63,870 nucleotides of DNA from Rubellimicrobium rubrum (lineage in GTDB: Bacteria; Pseudomonadota; Alphaproteobacteria; Rhodobacterales; Rhodobacteraceae): NCBI RefSeq assembly GCF_006152115.1, contig NZ_VDFU01000024.1, forward strand, positions 1 through 63,870, written 5' to 3'. Shown piece after piece: positions 45,085 through 54,581 of the stretch (position 1 is its first letter; every line of letters starts with the position of its first letter). The position numbers were made by a program, and so were the translations under genes. A model generated the notes under the pieces. The model was not told the DNA's origin, did not search any database, and was given only the letters and a program-made list of their open reading frames with translations.

Positions 45085-46887
45085 TTACGTGCTTTCCCGT
45101 AAAGCGTTGGACGAGAGATAAGCCCGCCAGCCACCGAAGGAGGTGATCTCCTCTGCCCCATCCAACGCATGGGCCTCGCACAGGAACCCGCTGACCGCGC
45201 TGCCGTCGGCGAGCGTCAGCTTACCGATGCCCAAGGGAGCCGGGATACGTGAGACGAAGGCCCCGAAGGCGGCTGCGGGAAGCGCCCAGACCTCGACCGC
45301 GATGCCGGGGCCGGTAAAGGCCGGGTCGTGGAGCAACCCCGGCTTCAGCGGCACGGTGCCCGGCAGGGCGTAGAGACGGTATTCTGGTGACGTCGTGGTC
45401 TCGGAAAGCCTTACGCCACCCGGCCCGGTCAGTTCGTGGTTGAGCGGCATATCGGTCAGATGAGCACCTACAACCGCGATAGGGAGCCAACCCGACGGCA
45501 GTTCGGGCAAGGGCGCCGCCGGCACTTGCGCCTGGCGGTCGCGACCTGCGCCGCAAGCGGCGGCCGCATGCAGGGCAGCGGCGAATGGTGCCAGCGCATC
45601 GTCGCTGAAGGCTGGTCCGACCAGCGTGACACCGGCGGGCAGCCCCGAGGGCCCGAACCCCGCAGGCACGGCGATCGCCGCAAGGCCCATGAGGTTGACG
45701 AAATTCGTATAACGCCCGAACTGGCTGTTCCGCGTGATGGGGTCGGCAAGCATCTCGACCACGGTGCAGGTGGTGGGCACGGTCGGCAGCATCAGCACAT
45801 CCACGGCCTCCCAGACGGGGGCGACCTGCTGACAGATCGCCTTCAGCCGGTAAAGACCGTTGAAGGCCTCGACCGCCGTCCGCCCCTTGGCGCCTTCGAT
45901 GATCCTCCTCACCGTCGGGTCGAAATCATCCGCGTTGGTCCCAAGGAACCCTTCGACGGCCGCCAATCGTTCGGCTACCCAAGGGCCTTCGTAGAGCAGC
46001 GCCGCCGCTTCGCGGAATGGGGCGTAGTCGAAGGGCAGGATTGTCGCCCCCAGCGCCTGCGCCCGCGCGATGGCGGCATCATACAGGGCTTCAACCTCTG
46101 CGTTGCCGAAGAATTCACGCTCGGTGCCGTGCAGGACTCCGATCCGCAAGCGCGGCGGCAGCGCGGCGGGCACGGCTGGCCGGGAGAACGGATCAGCGGC
46201 GTCGAATCCATCCATGACCCGGCGGACGGCCACACCGTCCTCCACCGAACCGGCAAGAACGGTGACGACATCCACAGACCGGCAGGCCGGAATGACACCG
46301 GTGTTTGGGACAAGTCCGGGTGTGGGCTTGATGCCGACGAGATTGTTGAAGGCGGCGGGCACCCGGCCCGAGCCAGCCGTATCGGTGCCAAGCGCAAAGG
46401 CACAGAGGCCCGAGGCGACAGCGACCGCCGACCCCGACGAAGACCCGCCCGAGACGTGATCGGCGCTGAAAACCGAGCGCGGTGCGCCATGCGGTGAACG
46501 CGTGCCGTTCAGGCCCGTCGCGAACTGGTCGAGGTTGGTCTTGCCGATGACGATAGCGCCTGCGGCACGCAGCCGGGCGATGACCGTCGCATCCTGGTCG
46601 GGCGCATAGGCATAGGCCGGGCAGGCCGCGGTGGTGGGTAGGCCCGCGACATCGATGTTGTCCTTGACCGCAAAGGGGATGCCCCAGAGCGGCAGGTCGC
46701 GCGGGCCAGCCATCACGGCTTGGGCAGCGGCGCGCAGGGCCTCGGCCGGTGTCTCGGTGATGAACACGGCGCGGTCGGGTATTGCATCGCGGCGGCGGAT
46801 CACTTCCTCCACCACGTCGAGCGGCGTATGGCCGCCTGCGTAGGCGGCGTTCAGAGCCGCAATCGTCATCATCGGGGGAAGCATCAT
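45085..46887 (-). CDS. atzF: Allophanate hydrolase
   Basis: 600 residues. The N-terminal two thirds are an amidase-signature domain: the catalytic Lys in PFAVKDNIDVAG, then HVSGGSSSGSAVAVASGLC with the cis-Ser, and the nucleophile in TDTAGSGRVPAAF. The C-terminal third (from about 440) is the AtzF-specific domain, with PSGWLPIAVVGAHL and YRLYALPGTVPLKPGLL. It splits allophanate into ammonia and carbon dioxide, the final step of guanidine or urea degradation through carboxylation. It is the last gene of the riboswitch-controlled operon. Its start overlaps the carboxylase stop (ATGATG), giving translational coupling. Confidence 0.94.
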   Translation of the reverse strand: MMLPPMMTIAALNAAYAGGHTPLDVVEEVIRRRDAIPDRAVFITETPAEALRAAAQAVMAGPRDLPLWGIPFAVKDNIDVAGLPTTAACPAYAYAPDQDATVIARLRAAGAIVIGKTNLDQFATGLNGTRSPHGAPRSVFSADHVSGGSSSGSAVAVASGLCAFALGTDTAGSGRVPAAFNNLVGIKPTPGLVPNTGVIPACRSVDVVTVLAGSVEDGVAVRRVMDGFDAADPFSRPAVPAALPPRLRIGVLHGTEREFFGNAEVEALYDAAIARAQALGATILPFDYAPFREAAALLYEGPWVAERLAAVEGFLGTNADDFDPTVRRIIEGAKGRTAVEAFNGLYRLKAICQQVAPVWEAVDVLMLPTVPTTCTVVEMLADPITRNSQFGRYTNFVNLMGLAAIAVPAGFGPSGLPAGVTLVGPAFSDDALAPFAAALHAAAACGAGRDRQAQVPAAPLPELPSGWLPIAVVGAHLTDMPLNHELTGPGGVRLSETTTSPEYRLYALPGTVPLKPGLLHDPAFTGPGIAVEVWALPAAAFGAFVSRIPAPLGIGKLTLADGSAVSGFLCEAHALDGAEEITSFGGWRAYLSSNALREST

Positions 46888-49800
46888 TCGCTCTCTATCA
46901 CTGCAAGGATTTCGCCCGCGCGGACCGTCCGCCCCGGGATGCCGTTCACGCTGCGCAGCCGACCTGTGACAGGGGCGTTCACCGCGAATTCCATCTTCAT
47001 CGACTCGATGATTGCAACCGGTTCCCCTGCCATCACCCGAGCGCCGGGCACGGCAAGGAACTTCCACAAGCTGCCCGGCACCGGGTTTTCCACCCCGATG
47101 CATCCGGGCGGCAGATCCGCCGCCGGCGCGAACGGGGCATCGAACGGGGTGAAGCTGTCAAGCCCCTCCTCGCGCCAGCGCGTGCGCTCGGCCTCGAACG
47201 CTGCCTGCTGGCGCGCCTTGAAGGTGGTGATGCTGGCCTCTTCGCGTGAGAGCGCGGCCTCCTCGGCCGACCAGTCGAACACGGTTTCCTCGATCTGCAA
47301 GGGATAAGCACCGTATGGAAAGGCCGTGCGCGCGTCGGCCAATTCCTCGGGGGAAACGAGGTGGAACCGGATCTGGTCGAAGAAGTCGAGCAGCCAGGGT
47401 CGACCGGCAAAGACGGGCGTTCGGCGCCAAGTGTTCCAGACCTGGACCGTGCGGCCGAACAGCTGATAGCCGCCGGGCCCTTCCATGCCGTAGATGCACA
47501 TATAGGCGCCGCCGATGCCTACGGCGTTCTCCGGCGTCCAAGTGCGAGCAGGGTTGTATTTGGTCGTCACGAGGCGCTGTCGAGGGTCCACGGGCGTCGC
47601 GACGGGCGCGCCCAGATAGACATCGCCCAGGCCCAGCACCAGATAGCGCGCGTCTAGAATGGTGCGCTGCACCTCGGCCTCGTCGGTCAGGCCGTTGATG
47701 CGGCGGATGAACTCGATGTTCGACGGGCACCAGGGCGCGTTCGGACGCACCAGCTCCTGATACTTGCGCATGGCGAGCTCGGCCTGGGGATCGTTCCAGG
47801 ACAAGGGTAGATGTACGATGCGGCTGGGAACCCGAACCGATCCGGCCATAGGCAGGGCCGCCTCGATCCGCTGCAGCTCCGCAATCAGGTCCAACCGGGT
47901 GATGCGGGTGGAGTCGTAATGGATCTGTAGCGACCGTATGCCCGGCGTCAGGTCAATGACCGGCAGCCCCGCCATTGCCACGGCCCGCATCAACAGGTGC
48001 ACTCGGAGCCGAAGAGCGATAGCCAGGGTTATCGGTCCGTACTCGACCAGCAGGTTCTCATCCCCCTGCCGCCGGTAGGTCACCGCCATGCCATCCCCGG
48101 CCTGCCACATGATCGGCGAGCCCGCGTCATTGTAGGCCGGCCCGGCCACCGGATCGGCCGGTCGCTCGGCTGGGATGAAGCGCACGGTGTCACCGGGCCG
48201 CAACTGGCCCAGCTTCCACAAGTCCTCCGCCGCCACCACGCCCGGGCAGACAAAACCGCCGAGACTCGGGCCGTCAGGTCCCAGAAGGATCGGCATGTCG
48301 CCGGTGAAGTCGATGGCGCCCACCGCGTAAGCGTTGTCATGGAGGTTCGAGGGGTGAAGCCCCGCCTCGCCTCCGTCGGCCCTCGCCCAGCGCGGCGGGG
48401 GGCCGATCAGGCGCACGCCCGTCCGGTCGGAGTTGTGGTGCACGTCATACGGGGACGAGAACAGGGTTTCGATATCGTCGGGAGCAAAGAAGTCCGGCGC
48501 GCCGTGCGGGCCATAGACCACTGAAAGAGTCCAGTCCCGTGTCAAAGGCGCCGGCTCGGGGACGGCAGGGGTGCCGACAGGATTCCCCGCGAAGGTCAGG
48601 AAGTCACCTGTCCGCAGCACGCCCGTGGCATGACCGCCAAAGCCGCCCAGCGCGAAGGTTGCGCGGGACTCCAGTATCTCGGGCGCGGCGAAGCCCCCCT
48701 CGACCGCCAGATAGGCGCGCTGCCCCGGCCCTTCGATGCTGCCCAGCGCCAGCACTCCGCCTACGGGGACATCGACGACCAGGCCCGGCATCGGCGCGCC
48801 GTTCAGCTCCATGCGCATTCGCGCACCCGCCAGCGCCACCCGGGCGGGCGACAGGAAGCGCAGGGTCGGGCCAGTCATCGTCAGTTCCAGCGCCGCGGTG
48901 TCCGGCGGGTTGCCCAGAAGGCGGTTGGCATTGCGCAGGCTGCGTGGATCCATCGGTCCAGACGGCGGCACCCCCACATGCCAGAGCCCTCGCCTGCCCG
49001 GCAGTTCCTGCAGGCTCGATTGCGCACCCGGAGCGAGAACCTCGACCCCTTGGGGCGCAAAGGAGAAAGCGGCCAAGGCCGAGGTGGTGACATCGCCCGC
49101 CCAGAAGATATCCGATTCCGCAATGGCAGAGAGGTAGGCGAGGTTCGTGGCGACCCCTGCAACGCGGGCGGCCGCGAGGGCCTTGCGGAGGGTGGTGATG
49201 GCGGCAGGGCGGTCCGGGCCATGCACGATGATCTTGGCCAGCATCGGGTCGTAGTAGGGCTCGACCACTGTGCCCGTCTCGATCCAGCCATCGACCCGGA
49301 CGCCCTCGGGGAAGGCGACCTCCGTCAGCCGCCCGGCCGAAGGACGAAAGCCCGCATGCGGCTGCTCGGCATAAAGCCGTGCCTCGATGGCGTGGCCCCT
49401 GGGCTGCGGCAGAACCGCGGGAATCGGGTCTTCGCCGGCGGCTTGCCGCACCATCCATTCCACCAAGTCGATCCCAAGGACCGCTTCGGTCACCGGGTGC
49501 TCGACCTGCAAGCGGGTGTTGACCTCAAGGAAGGCGGTTTCCTCCCGATCGGGGTCATAGATGAACTCCACCGTCCCGGCCGAGGCATAACCGACGCTGG
49601 CGCAGAGTGCCTCGGCTTCGCCAAGGAGCCGTCTGCGCAGGGCGTCGGGCAGGCGCGGCGCCGGAGTCTCCTCGATGACCTTCTGGTTGCGCCGCTGGAG
49701 CGAGCAGTCCCGCTCGCCCAGCGCCACGACCCGGCCGTGGCCATTGCCGAAGACCTGCACCTCCACGTGCCGCGCGCGGGCGATGAAGCGTTCCAGATAC

Positions 49801-50387
49801 ACGCGGGCGTCGCCGAAACTGGCCTTTGCCGTGCGCTCCACGCCTTGGAACGCGGCGCGCAACGCGGCTTCGTCGTCGCATCGGCTCATCCCGATGCCGC
49901 CCCCGCCCGCCGTCGATTTCAGCATGACCGGATAGCCGAGCGCGGCTGCCGCAGTCACCGCCGCGTCCACATCCGGCAGCAGCCCGGTGCCGGGCAGCAG
50001 CGTCACTCCGGCGGCCTGCGCCAGCTCCCTCGCCGTATGCTTGAGCCCGAAGGCGCGGATCTGCGGCGGCGACGGCCCGATGAAGGTGATGCCTGCCGCC
50101 GCGAGCGCCTCTGCGAAGTCCGCGTTCTCGGACAGGAAGCCGTAACCTGGATGGACCGCCTCGGCCCCCGTGGCCTTCGCGGCCGCAATCACGGCCTCGG
50201 CGTTCAGATAGCTTTCGGCCGCAGGCGCGGGGCCCAGACGAACGGCCTGGTCGGCCAGCCGGACATGCGGCGCAAAGCGGTCGGCGTCGGACCAGACCGC
50301 CACGGGAGAGATCCCCATGGCGCGCAAGGTTCTGATGATGCGCACCGCGATCTCGCCGCGGTTCGCTACAAGGACGGACTTGAACAT
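46884..50387 (-). CDS. Biotin-dependent guanidine/urea carboxylase
   Basis: 1167 residues. Residues 1-450 are the biotin carboxylase part (VANRGEIAVRIIRTLRAMGI, HPGYGFLSENADFAEAL, the ATP-grasp GGGGIGMSRC, and EVNTRLQVEHPVTE). The middle, about 465-1050, holds the KipA- and KipI-like carboxyltransferase domains (HVGVPPSGPMDPRSL, GDMPILLGPDGPSLGGFVCP, EGPGGYQLFGRTVQVW). The C-terminus is a biotinyl domain with IIESMKMEFAV, biotinylated at Lys about 1131. Formerly all called urea carboxylase; enzymes encoded with two DUF1989 proteins under a guanidine-I riboswitch act on guanidine, giving carboxyguanidine. That assignment here rests on context. Confidence 0.93.
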   Translation of the reverse strand: MFKSVLVANRGEIAVRIIRTLRAMGISPVAVWSDADRFAPHVRLADQAVRLGPAPAAESYLNAEAVIAAAKATGAEAVHPGYGFLSENADFAEALAAAGITFIGPSPPQIRAFGLKHTARELAQAAGVTLLPGTGLLPDVDAAVTAAAALGYPVMLKSTAGGGGIGMSRCDDEAALRAAFQGVERTAKASFGDARVYLERFIARARHVEVQVFGNGHGRVVALGERDCSLQRRNQKVIEETPAPRLPDALRRRLLGEAEALCASVGYASAGTVEFIYDPDREETAFLEVNTRLQVEHPVTEAVLGIDLVEWMVRQAAGEDPIPAVLPQPRGHAIEARLYAEQPHAGFRPSAGRLTEVAFPEGVRVDGWIETGTVVEPYYDPMLAKIIVHGPDRPAAITTLRKALAAARVAGVATNLAYLSAIAESDIFWAGDVTTSALAAFSFAPQGVEVLAPGAQSSLQELPGRRGLWHVGVPPSGPMDPRSLRNANRLLGNPPDTAALELTMTGPTLRFLSPARVALAGARMRMELNGAPMPGLVVDVPVGGVLALGSIEGPGQRAYLAVEGGFAAPEILESRATFALGGFGGHATGVLRTGDFLTFAGNPVGTPAVPEPAPLTRDWTLSVVYGPHGAPDFFAPDDIETLFSSPYDVHHNSDRTGVRLIGPPPRWARADGGEAGLHPSNLHDNAYAVGAIDFTGDMPILLGPDGPSLGGFVCPGVVAAEDLWKLGQLRPGDTVRFIPAERPADPVAGPAYNDAGSPIMWQAGDGMAVTYRRQGDENLLVEYGPITLAIALRLRVHLLMRAVAMAGLPVIDLTPGIRSLQIHYDSTRITRLDLIAELQRIEAALPMAGSVRVPSRIVHLPLSWNDPQAELAMRKYQELVRPNAPWCPSNIEFIRRINGLTDEAEVQRTILDARYLVLGLGDVYLGAPVATPVDPRQRLVTTKYNPARTWTPENAVGIGGAYMCIYGMEGPGGYQLFGRTVQVWNTWRRTPVFAGRPWLLDFFDQIRFHLVSPEELADARTAFPYGAYPLQIEETVFDWSAEEAALSREEASITTFKARQQAAFEAERTRWREEGLDSFTPFDAPFAPAADLPPGCIGVENPVPGSLWKFLAVPGARVMAGEPVAIIESMKMEFAVNAPVTGRLRSVNGIPGRTVRAGEILAVIESE

Positions 50388-50390
50388 GAT

Positions 50391-50984
50391 CTACCCCGAG
50401 ATCTCGACCGAGATCGGGGTCGGATCGAAACCGTTGCAAGGATTGTTGATCTGCGGGCAGTTCGAGATGACGCAAAGCACATCCATCTCGGCCACCATCT
50501 CCACATGATCGCCCGGCGAAGAGATGCCATCATCGATCGTCATCGCGCCGTTCGGGCTGATCGGCACGTTCATGAAGAAGTTGATGTTCGGCACGATGTC
50601 GCGCTTCGTCATGCCGTGACGCGCCAGCTCGAGGATGAAATTTTCGCGGCAGGCATGGAGATGGCGGGTTTCCTCTCCGAAGCGAACGGTGTTGGACTCG
50701 CACGAGCAGCAGCCCGCGCAGGTATCGTGCCGCCCGGCGGTGTCCGCGGTGACCGTCAGCATGACGCGGCCCTCCGAGGACATGATCCGCGTGCCCGTCG
50801 TGATGTAGGCAGCCCCTTGCGCGCGCATCGTGTCCTGCGCGGAGTAGCGTTCGCCGAAGTCGTGAGCATTGTAGAAGATGGTGTCGATGGCCTGCTGGCC
50901 ATAGGTATCGATGATGCGGATCGTCTGTCCCTTGCGGACGATGCCGGACCAGGGTCGTTCGGCGGGAATGTCGTGGACCTGCAT
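50391..50984 (-). CDS. DUF1989 protein, carboxyguanidine deiminase subunit (urea carboxylase-associated protein 2 type)
   Basis: 197 residues from the ATG at 50984. DUF1989 landmarks: DTYGQQAIDTIFYNAHDFGE, metal-site residues in HDTCAGCCSCESNT, HLHACRENFILELARHG, and PNINFFMNVP. The protein pairs with its larger paralogue encoded just upstream. In the characterised guanidine pathway the two form the carboxyguanidine deiminase, which removes ammonia from carboxyguanidine to leave allophanate for AtzF. The conserved Cys/His cluster probably binds a metal. The gene starts 4 bases after the paralogue ends and is 4 bases from the carboxylase start. Confidence 0.9.
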   Translation of the reverse strand: MQVHDIPAERPWSGIVRKGQTIRIIDTYGQQAIDTIFYNAHDFGERYSAQDTMRAQGAAYITTGTRIMSSEGRVMLTVTADTAGRHDTCAGCCSCESNTVRFGEETRHLHACRENFILELARHGMTKRDIVPNINFFMNVPISPNGAMTIDDGISSPGDHVEMVAEMDVLCVISNCPQINNPCNGFDPTPISVEISG

Positions 50985-50988
50985 CGCC

Positions 50989-51786
50989 TCAGCCCCTTGC
51001 ATTGTTCTCGAAGCCCCGGATCGCCTCGGCCGTCGCACTTCGGCAGAGGTCGTTTTCTCCCACGGGTCCCGGCTTCCGCAGCGTGATCGTGACAGGCGGC
51101 ACCTCAGCAAGGCTGGCGTCCAACGGGTGACGGTTGTTCGACAGAGCGAGCGTCAGCGGCATTTCAGCCCGAAGCTCCACCCAGTCGTCGCCAGACAGCA
51201 GCGCGGCATTCCAGAAGAACCGCCCCGCCGCATCCACCCGGACCGGAGCGAAGAAGGTCAGCAGAGCCGGCAGGTCGCGCCGGTCCAGGCCCAGTTTCGC
51301 GGCGGCGAGGATCATGTTGTCGCGCGTGTTGCGTTCGTTCGGCGTCCCCGCGCCGGTGGGGCCGGAGCCGCCGGTCAGGGCGTCATGCGCGCCGGAGCTG
51401 TCCTCGATGATGGACAGCATGACGCGGCCCATGTCCGAGAAGAGCACCCGACCTTTCCCAAGGTCGGTCGTCCACTGGACCTTGACCGTATCGGCCAGGT
51501 TCAGCCGTTCCGACGAATCCCGCGCCGCCCACGCAGCGAGCGAGACGCTGCCGCCCAATCCCCCCGCCTGGAGGCGCAGCACCTGACCTTGGTTTATCGC
51601 CATCGTCGTGTACCAACCGCCCGGCACCGACCGAACATGAAGGACATCTTCGGCTGTGGGGGCGGGGCGAGGGCTTGGCGAAGGCGGAGCCTTGGGCGCG
51701 AAGTTCAGGCCTCTGCGTTGGTGCTCCTCATAGCGGGCGCGATCGGCAGCCATGGCCTCTGGCGAACGGGGAGTGTGCGGCATCAT
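50989..51786 (-). CDS. DUF1989 protein, carboxyguanidine deiminase subunit (urea carboxylase-associated protein 1 type)
   Basis: 265 residues, the longer DUF1989 paralogue. After a Pro-rich linker it shows VPGGWYTTMAINQGQVLRLQ, NLADTVKVQWTTDLGKGRVL, FSDMGRVMLSIIEDSSGAHD, ERNTRDNMILAAAKLGLDRR and LTFFAPVRVDAAGRFFW. It lacks the CAGCCSCES cluster of the partner, so the partner is more likely the catalytic, metal-bearing subunit. The start overlaps the ATPase stop (ATGA). It belongs to the guanidine operon. Confidence 0.9.
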   Translation of the reverse strand: MMPHTPRSPEAMAADRARYEEHQRRGLNFAPKAPPSPSPRPAPTAEDVLHVRSVPGGWYTTMAINQGQVLRLQAGGLGGSVSLAAWAARDSSERLNLADTVKVQWTTDLGKGRVLFSDMGRVMLSIIEDSSGAHDALTGGSGPTGAGTPNERNTRDNMILAAAKLGLDRRDLPALLTFFAPVRVDAAGRFFWNAALLSGDDWVELRAEMPLTLALSNNRHPLDASLAEVPPVTITLRKPGPVGENDLCRSATAEAIRGFENNARG

Positions 51787-52619
51787 GCACGGGTTCCTTG
51801 GGCGGCCCGGGTCGTCCCGGTGGCAATCCCTGTCAGAGTCGGGTCGTCCCGACCGGGCGGAATGTCGGCGTCGTAAAGCGTCTGCTGTCCTGCCACGCGA
51901 GGCGGCCAGATGGAGATGTCGTTGGTCACGGAGGCGCCGTAGCGCTCGAGTTCTTCGGGGCGGTTGCGGCGGCGATCGAAGGCGATGACCCGCGTGGCAA
52001 GGGAGAAGGCCTCGCGCATGTCGTGGGTGACCATGATGACCGTCATCTCGTGCTCATGCCAAAGTCGCCGCATCAGCGCGTGGATCTCGACCTTAATGCC
52101 AGGGTCGAGCGCGCCGAAGGGTTCGTCGAGCAGGAGGAGCCTGGGCCGCATCATGAGGGCCTGGGCCAGCGCAAGCCGCTGCTGCATCCCGCCGGACAGC
52201 CGGGCGGGAAACTTGTGCTCGGCCCCAGCCAGCCCGACTTCCGCCAGGAGGGCGCTGGCCCGATCGGCCAAGCCTCGCCTCGCGGCGCCCCAGACCCGTC
52301 CGCTCAGCCGGGACGCCCGAAGTTCCGGCCCCAGCATCACGTTCTGCAGCACGGTCAGGTGCGGAAAGACGGAGTAGCGCTGCGTCACCACCCCGCGATC
52401 GGGACCCGGTTCGGGCGGCAGAGGCACGCCGTCGATCAGGATCGTTCCGCGCGTCGGCCGTTCCTGCCCCAGCATCATTCGGAGAAACGTCGTCTTTCCA
52501 CAGCCCGACGGACCGACGAGCGCCACGAAGGCACGAGGCGCGATCGTAAGATGAATGTTCTCCAGGACGACCTGCTGCCCGTACTCCTTCCAGAGCCCCT
52601 CGATCACCAGCCCACTCAT
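51783..52619 (-). CDS. ABC transporter ATP-binding protein (NitT/TauT type)
   Basis: 278 residues. Walker A GPSGCGKTT near residue 37, Q-loop VVTQRYSVFPHLT, signature LSGGMQQRLALAQAL near 147, Walker B LLLLDEPFGALDP, and HDMREAF with the switch His. The C-terminal extension after about 215 (PEELERYGASVTNDISIWPP) is characteristic of the ATPases encoded with urea-carboxylase-type operons. It powers import by the permease and receptor encoded upstream. Starts overlap on both sides (ATGA), so the transporter and enzymes are translated from one message. Confidence 0.92.
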   Translation of the reverse strand: MSGLVIEGLWKEYGQQVVLENIHLTIAPRAFVALVGPSGCGKTTFLRMMLGQERPTRGTILIDGVPLPPEPGPDRGVVTQRYSVFPHLTVLQNVMLGPELRASRLSGRVWGAARRGLADRASALLAEVGLAGAEHKFPARLSGGMQQRLALAQALMMRPRLLLLDEPFGALDPGIKVEIHALMRRLWHEHEMTVIMVTHDMREAFSLATRVIAFDRRRNRPEELERYGASVTNDISIWPPRVAGQQTLYDADIPPGRDDPTLTGIATGTTRAAQGTRA

Positions 52620-52705
52620 GTCGGCGCCTCCGGCTCGGCCCAGGGATAGGCCCAGCGTCGGAGCGCCTGCAGGCTCAGATCCATCGCCACGGCGAGAAGC
52701 GTGAT

Positions 52706-53434
52706 CTAGGCGACGTAAGGAAAGATGATGTCCATCGAGAGATAGCGGCGGACAAGAAAGATGCGGTAGCCGAGGCCGGCCTCCGCCGAGATCGCTTCCG
52801 CCGCGATGAGGAACAGGAAAGCGGGGCCGAGTTGCAGTCGCAGGCTGTCGATCAGGCGTGGCATGATCTGAGGCAGCACCACCCGTAATGCAATGAGCCA
52901 GGTCGAGGCTGACAACGTCTCGGCCTTGACGATCTGCTCGCGGGGAAGATCGGCGGCGGTAAGCGCGAGGTCGCGTGTCAGGATCGGGGCCACGCCGATG
53001 ACGATGAGCGCGATCTTGGATACTTCGCCCAGGCCCAGCACGATGAACAGGACCGGCAGCAGCGCGAGCGGGGGCACCATCGACAGAAAGGCGACGAAGG
53101 GGCCCAGCAACGCACGCGCGACCGGCAGCACTCCGGTCAGGAGGCCGACGAACAAAGCGATGGCCGTGGCGATCGCCAGCCCCGATCCAAGGCGTTTCAG
53201 GCTGGCCGCGGTGTCTGCCCAGAGAAGGTAGTCCCCTGTCCTCTGGTCCGGGGCGAACGCCATGACCTCCACCATTCGCGCCATGGCCGAGAGAGCCGGC
53301 AAAAGCTTGTCCGACGGGTTGTCCGCCAGTCGCAGCGCCGAGCCGACAACATAGGTGAGAGCGAGCACCACAAAGGGCAGCGCGCCCAGGATGATCCGTG
53401 CCCCCCGGTCCGGGCGAAGATTGATGAGCCGCAT
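52706..53434 (-). CDS. ABC transporter permease (NitT/TauT type), cut short by an in-frame TAG
   Basis: 242 residues to an amber codon at 52706-52708. It has about six membrane segments and the family loop EQIVKAETLSASTWLIALRV. The frame stays open past the TAG for another 29 codons (ITLLAVAMDLSLQALRRWAY, then PWAEPEAPT) and stops at 52616-52618, overlapping the ATPase start by ATGA, exactly where an intact permease should end. The family normally has Trp (TGG) at this position (PYVAW-I), so a single G-to-A change explains it. The lost part is the last membrane helix. The transporter may be inactive, or the amber is read through, or it is a sequencing error. Confidence 0.88.
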   Translation of the reverse strand: MRLINLRPDRGARIILGALPFVVLALTYVVGSALRLADNPSDKLLPALSAMARMVEVMAFAPDQRTGDYLLWADTAASLKRLGSGLAIATAIALFVGLLTGVLPVARALLGPFVAFLSMVPPLALLPVLFIVLGLGEVSKIALIVIGVAPILTRDLALTAADLPREQIVKAETLSASTWLIALRVVLPQIMPRLIDSLRLQLGPAFLFLIAAEAISAEAGLGYRIFLVRRYLSMDIIFPYVA

Positions 53435-53444
53435 CGCCGAGCCC

Positions 53445-54512
53445 TTACAGCGCGCCGTCGGCAGCCATCTGCATGTAATCGGCCGTGAAACGCAGCTTCA
53501 CGTTGGCTGCGTCACCCAGCACCGCTCCGCCCGGCAGCTCGATGCCGATGACATCGGGAGAGGCAGCCCCCATTCCCAGTAGCCCATTGTCGAACAGGAA
53601 GGTGCGGACGCGATCCATGGTCTCCGAGAGTTCGGGCGAGGTAGTGAAGGCCACGGCGTCGGCAGGCACGTCGAAAAGCCGCGTCGCGGCAAGCTGGCTT
53701 TCGAACCCCGCCTGGTCGGTTCCCGAGGCCGCGCCCATGGCTGCCCGTGCCGCCGCGCCTTCGGGCGTGTCCGATGTCATCAGCGCGGCAGTCTCGTACC
53801 AGATGCCCGCCAACGCCTTGCCGAAATCGGGGTTCTCGGCCAGCACGGCGGTGTTCGCCACCATCAGGTCGATGATCTCTCCCGGGATCTGGCCCGAGTC
53901 GAAGACTTTCGTCGCATCCGGCAGGGCCTCGATCTCGGCCACCATGGGGTTCCACGTCACCATCGCGGTCACGTCGTCGGTCTGGAAGGCACCGACCATG
54001 TCGGGATCGGCCGTGTTGACCACGGTGACATCCGCTTCGGTCAGGCCGACCGAGTCGAGCGCCCGGGCGAGCAGGTAATGGGAGACGGAGAACTCGACGA
54101 GGTTCACCGGCCGACCTGCGACATCGGCAAGCGTCCCCGGGCCCTTGAGAAACACGGCGTCGTTGCCGGCCGAGAAATCCCCGACGATGACAGCCGTGGT
54201 GTCCACACCACCGGCCGACGGGATCGACAGCGCGTCCATGTTCGTGACCGTCACCGCATCATAGGCGCCGGCGGTGTACTGGTTGATGGACTCCACGTAG
54301 TCGTTGAACTGCGTGACCTCGATCGTCAGGCCATACTTGTCTGCCCATCTCTTCACGATCCCCGTCTCGGCGGCATAGCCCCAAGGCATCCAGCCCACGT
54401 AGATCGACCAAGCGACGCGGAAGTCCGTTCGGGTCTGGGCCATCGCGGGCTGCAGCGCGAGCGTTCCGAGCGCCGTGAGCCCGGCCAGAAGCGTGGTGCG
54501 GCGTGAAATCAT
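53445..54512 (-). CDS. ABC transporter substrate-binding protein, guanidine/urea-type (NitT/TauT family)
   Basis: 355 residues from the ATG at 54512 with an AGGAAG site. The signal peptide is MISRRTTLLAGLTALGTLAL then QPAMAQ, cleaved after AMA. The mature protein shows FRVAWSIYVGWMPWGYAAET, the family opening, then EVTQFNDYVESINQYTAGAYD, AVTVTNMDALSIPSAGGVDT, and MVTWNPMVAEIEALP. This receptor type is encoded in nearly all riboswitch-controlled urea/guanidine carboxylase operons. It is the first gene behind the riboswitch, so it leads the operon. Ligand is most probably guanidinium. Confidence 0.92.
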   Translation of the reverse strand: MISRRTTLLAGLTALGTLALQPAMAQTRTDFRVAWSIYVGWMPWGYAAETGIVKRWADKYGLTIEVTQFNDYVESINQYTAGAYDAVTVTNMDALSIPSAGGVDTTAVIVGDFSAGNDAVFLKGPGTLADVAGRPVNLVEFSVSHYLLARALDSVGLTEADVTVVNTADPDMVGAFQTDDVTAMVTWNPMVAEIEALPDATKVFDSGQIPGEIIDLMVANTAVLAENPDFGKALAGIWYETAALMTSDTPEGAAARAAMGAASGTDQAGFESQLAATRLFDVPADAVAFTTSPELSETMDRVRTFLFDNGLLGMGAASPDVIGIELPGGAVLGDAANVKLRFTADYMQMAADGAL

Positions 54513-54543
54513 GGTTCTTCCTTTCCTGTTCAGTTGGGAATGG

Positions 54544-54555
54544 ACGAACCTTCGT
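54544..54555. promoter_or_regulatory. 12-base perfect palindrome after the riboswitch
   Basis: ACGAACCTTCGT-type palindrome between the riboswitch and the receptor gene's ribosome-binding site; on the transcript it can form a small ACGAA/TTCGT hairpin. It may be part of the expression platform, though no T-tract follows. Confidence 0.3.
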
Positions 54556-54581
54556 GCAGCCAATCCCGTGGCTCGACGAGG

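Noticed and set aside
48630-51086. 818-codon open frame on the plus strand
   Set aside because: Antisense to the guanidine carboxylase and DUF1989 genes, whose domains are unmistakable; His/Arg/Asp-rich composition typical of GC shadow frames.
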